From Gammaproteobacteria bacterium (GTDB lineage: Bacteria; Pseudomonadota; Gammaproteobacteria; GCA-001735895): 8,677 nucleotides of DNA. How positions within the stretch are numbered: position 1 is the first letter of the stretch; each line of letters opens with the position of its first letter. Positions 6,859-8,677 of this stretch are shown piece after piece. The stretch lies in assembly GCA_003645435.1 (NCBI GenBank), contig QNFD01000099.1, positions 1-8,677 on the forward strand, read 5' to 3'. A program made the position numbers and the translations under genes. A model generated the notes under the pieces. The model ran no database searches. It was not told the DNA's origin and saw only the letters and a program-made list of their open reading frames with translations.

Positions 6859-7911
6859 CTAAATCGATTTAGCCGCTGCACTCATGTTTCGCAACTTTGC
6901 CATCGCCAGATCTCGTCCCAAAAGGGCCAGACCGCAGTCGGGTGCCGCAATCAGACGTTCGGCGTCTATGTGGTCCAGTGCCTGCACCAGACGTTGCCTG
7001 ATTTCATCGACAGTTTCGACCTGGCTTCGCGCTATCGCGACGACGCCAAATATTACCTTCGTGGTCGGCAGTTTTTCCAGCAGGGATAAATCGTTATGGC
7101 GATGCGCATCTTCGAATGAAACGGCATCGATGCTGGACGCTTCTATCGCTTCGGCAATTGCTAAATAGGAATTTGGATCTGCTTTAGGGTAGTCCTCACT
7201 ATCCAGTTTATCCGGATAGCCACAACACATGTGTACGGTTCTTTGTACATGGTCTGGACAGCCATGAAATGCTCTTTCCAGGTTATCGAAACCATAGTCC
7301 AGCGCAGCCTCGGGTTTACGTGCAAATAACGGCTCGTCAATTTGAATATACTGACAACCGGCCTCTGCCAGGGCCAGCACTTCAAGATTAAGCGCCTCGG
7401 CAATATCGCGCCCAAGCTTATTTGGGTCATGGTAATAAGCGTCACTATTGGTATCGGATATTGTCATCGGCCCGGGCATGGTAATTTTAACCGGACGATC
7501 GCTAACAGACTGGGCGCGTTGCCAGTCCTTGACCAGAAACTGATCCCTGGCCGATACCGGGCCAACGATAGTTGGCAGTTTTGCCTCGTAGGTGCCGCCG
7601 CGTACCTGCTTGCTGGTCAAATTGGTGAAATCGAATCCGAGCAGATGCCGACAGTGATAGTGAATATAATTCTCGCGCGGAATTTCACCATCGGTCGGTA
7701 TGTCGATACCGCAGGAAATTTGATCGCTAATCGCCTCCGCAACGCCTTTGCTGATGATAGCCTCAGCGTCAGGACCCAGGTCTTTCATTGCCGCCTCCCA
7801 CAATGCAGTGGGATCCCCGGTATCGGGGCCCGCAGGCTGGTTAAACCAGTCGGGCAACCGCACATATTCCGGTTTAGGGTAAGCACCTATACAGGTGGTT
7901 TGTAGTATCAT
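6859..7911 (-). CDS. Stand-alone MetE-type catalytic-domain protein (zinc thiol methyl/alkyltransferase family)
   Basis: This 350-residue protein has the UROD/MetE-like barrel and zinc site of the C-terminal half of cobalamin-independent methionine synthase, without the N-terminal half of the ~750-residue enzyme. Visible zinc ligands are H227 and C229 in HMC, E267 in SFEDAH, and C326 in APDCGLALLGR. QIDEPLF (190-196) matches the conserved MetE DEP region, PGPMT (146-150) is the usual glycine-proline turn, and DGEIPRENYIHY (74-85) is an early substrate-loop signature. The ATG at 7911 has only a weak purine stretch (AAGAAG) ahead. Databases would probably call it methionine synthase II or 5-methyltetrahydropteroyltriglutamate-homocysteine methyltransferase. 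The same fold includes core-MetE enzymes and epoxyalkane:coenzyme M transferase, so the acceptor thiol and methyl or alkyl donor are open. It is convergent with xsc and divergent from the phosphatase gene, so no operon supports a role in taurine use. The family is certain; the reaction is unknown. Confidence 0.82.
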   Translation of the reverse strand: MILQTTCIGAYPKPEYVRLPDWFNQPAGPDTGDPTALWEAAMKDLGPDAEAIISKGVAEAISDQISCGIDIPTDGEIPRENYIHYHCRHLLGFDFTNLTSKQVRGGTYEAKLPTIVGPVSARDQFLVKDWQRAQSVSDRPVKITMPGPMTISDTNSDAYYHDPNKLGRDIAEALNLEVLALAEAGCQYIQIDEPLFARKPEAALDYGFDNLERAFHGCPDHVQRTVHMCCGYPDKLDSEDYPKADPNSYLAIAEAIEASSIDAVSFEDAHRHNDLSLLEKLPTTKVIFGVVAIARSQVETVDEIRQRLVQALDHIDAERLIAAPDCGLALLGRDLAMAKLRNMSAAAKSI

Positions 7912-8092
7912 GAATCATGCTTCTTTATAACAAAACGATTTCAACTATAAAATTTAGCGCCAAAATTGAGTAAACTCTAGCACAAGCAGCATATCCTCAG
8001 TTACCATGCCGGCACTTATAAAATACATTACCATTCGGTTTTTGAACAGCGATAGTCTCAAACAAACTTTCCCATCCCTATAGGCAGTATCC
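7912..8092. promoter_or_regulatory. Divergent intergenic region, MetE-like gene / phosphatase gene
   Basis: This AT-rich 181-bp gap separates two outward-facing starts and should carry both promoters. TATAAA-like boxes occur on the plus strand at 8017-8022 and on the minus strand near 7925-7930, but neither has a convincing -35. Only a weak AGGCAG precedes ATG 8093. I see no repeat or riboswitch-like structure. Confidence 0.3.
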
Positions 8093-8560
8093 ATGTCCGC
8101 AGAGCTACAAAGAATCTCAGGCGCTACTCATGATGCACTGAATACGGCATCACAGATAGCGATGCAATATTTCAGAAAATCCGTCTCGTTTGATATCAAA
8201 CCCGATGATTCACCGGTCACAATTGCCGATCGTGAAATTGAGCAGGCGATTCGAATCCTGCTCGGCGATCGTTTTCCCGGCCATGCGATTTATGGAGAAG
8301 AGCAGGGTCAAAGCAGCGGCGAAGGCGGCACCTGGGTCATAGATCCCATCGACGGAACCAAGAGTTTCTTACTGGGGAATCCACTATTTGGCTGCCTGGT
8401 CGGCTTTGTCGAAGACGGGGCCGTGCAGGCAGGTGGACTGGCGATGCCGGCATTGCCAGTCCACCCACCTGCACGACCCCGTCTTCGACAAAACCGACCA
8501 GGCAACCGAATAGTGGATTCCCCAGCAAGAAACTTTTGGTTCCGTCGATGGGATCTATGA
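8093..8560 (+). CDS. Inositol-monophosphatase-family phosphatase (HisN-like), broken by an inverted duplication
   Basis: The first ~121 codons encode the N-terminal half of a Mg-dependent phosphatase of the inositol monophosphatase family, which usually has about 260 residues. Family features are KPDDSPVTIADREIE (36-50), the metal-binding glutamates in GEEQG (68-72) and the signature WVIDPIDGTKSF (81-92), with D84 and D87 as metal ligands. The DSPVTxADR wording and FG-x-L segment after the signature favour a HisN-type histidinol-phosphatase over CysQ or SuhB, but this is tentative. After AMPAL (117-121) homology stops. The remaining 34 residues up to the stop at 8560 are translated antisense from an inverted copy of the same gene and are not a real C-terminus. 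The missing half would contain the third metal-binding Asp, so the product as written should be inactive. Whether the break is real or a joining artefact is discussed in the findings. Confidence 0.75.
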   Translation: MSAELQRISGATHDALNTASQIAMQYFRKSVSFDIKPDDSPVTIADREIEQAIRILLGDRFPGHAIYGEEQGQSSGEGGTWVIDPIDGTKSFLLGNPLFGCLVGFVEDGAVQAGGLAMPALPVHPPARPRLRQNRPGNRIVDSPARNFWFRRWDL

Positions 8561-8677
8561 CCCAGGTGCCGCCTTCGCCGCTGCTTTGACCCTGTTCTTC
8601 TCCATAAATCGCATGGCAGGGAAAACGATCGCCGAGCAGGTCTCGGATTGCCTGTTCAATTTCACGATCGGCAAGGG
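8220..8677. repeat. Spacerless 229-bp inverted duplication (92% identical arms)
   Basis: Every base x in 8220-8448 pairs with 8897-x in 8449-8677. By eye about 18 of 229 positions differ, with no indel. The centre lies inside a natural 10-bp palindrome, ATGCCGGCAT (8444-8453), so there is no loop. The right arm still matches at the window edge, so the repeat probably extends beyond it. Confidence 0.95.
8337..8675 (-). pseudogene. Second, inverted partial copy of the HisN-like phosphatase, running in from the right edge
   Basis: Read on the minus strand from the window edge, this frame begins LADREIEQAIRDLLGDRFPC and continues through GEEQGQ and WVIDPIDGTKSF to GGLAMPA near 8443. There it crosses the palindrome centre and becomes antisense of the plus-strand copy, ending at 8337. 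The genuine part is about 79 residues, matching residues 43-121 of the plus-strand protein. Differences from that copy are few: Ile/Leu, Ile/Asp, Gly/Cys and two Ala/Val changes. The 5' part of this copy lies outside the window. Confidence 0.7.

Noticed and set aside
7342..7905. A 187-codon plus-strand open frame antisense to the MetE-like gene
   Set aside because: The minus-strand frame has intact zinc ligands and family motifs over its full length; the antisense frame shows no family features.
8220..8677. Sequencing-error explanation for the arm differences
   Set aside because: The differences contain no indels and are mainly third-position synonymous changes, as expected from selection on real genes rather than random error.

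Overview
The window is a stretch of bacterial chromosome, most likely proteobacterial. The ETF:ubiquinone oxidoreductase implies a ubiquinone respiratory chain. The taurine genes (TauR, Tpa, Xsc) are of the kind common in marine and soil Proteobacteria. I cannot place it more finely from sequence alone; a gammaproteobacterium is a guess.

Layout from left to right: (1) 1-1303, minus strand, a 3'-truncated gene for electron transfer flavoprotein-ubiquinone oxidoreductase, with its own candidate promoter near 1372-1400. (2) 1484-2914, minus strand, taurine:pyruvate aminotransferase (tpa). (3) 2915-3164, a divergent control region with a 28-bp imperfect palindrome in the tpa leader. (4) 3165-4631, plus strand, the MocR-type (GntR plus aminotransferase fold) regulator tauR. 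(5) 4632-4923, a gene-free 292-bp gap holding a BIME-like pair of inverted palindromic repeats and then a presumed xsc promoter with repeated ACTGG motifs. (6) 4924-6705, plus strand, sulfoacetaldehyde acetyltransferase (xsc). (7) 6859-7911, minus strand and convergent with xsc, a stand-alone 350-residue protein with the catalytic domain of cobalamin-independent methionine synthase. (8) 8093 onward, plus strand, the first ~121 codons of an inositol-monophosphatase-family enzyme (HisN-like), which is broken by an inverted duplication.

The central genes form a compact taurine-catabolism module. Tpa moves the amino group of taurine to pyruvate, giving alanine and sulfoacetaldehyde. Xsc cleaves sulfoacetaldehyde with phosphate to acetyl phosphate and sulfite. 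TauR is the expected taurine-responsive activator and is transcribed divergently from tpa. Taurine transporters, phosphotransacetylase, alanine dehydrogenase and a sulfite exporter or oxidase are not in the window and would have to lie elsewhere. The module is known biology. The locally unusual points are the repeat element separating tauR from xsc and the direct repeats in front of xsc.

The most anomalous structure is at the right edge. Bases 8449-8677 are a spacerless reverse-complement copy of 8220-8448, about 92% identical by eye, and most differences are synonymous. The phosphatase reading frame therefore runs head-on into an inverted second allele of itself. This looks like a chimeric join between two related templates, or a real but damaging inverted duplication. 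The annotated C-terminus of that protein should not be trusted. I found no CRISPR array, tRNA, rRNA, transposase or clearly new multi-gene system.
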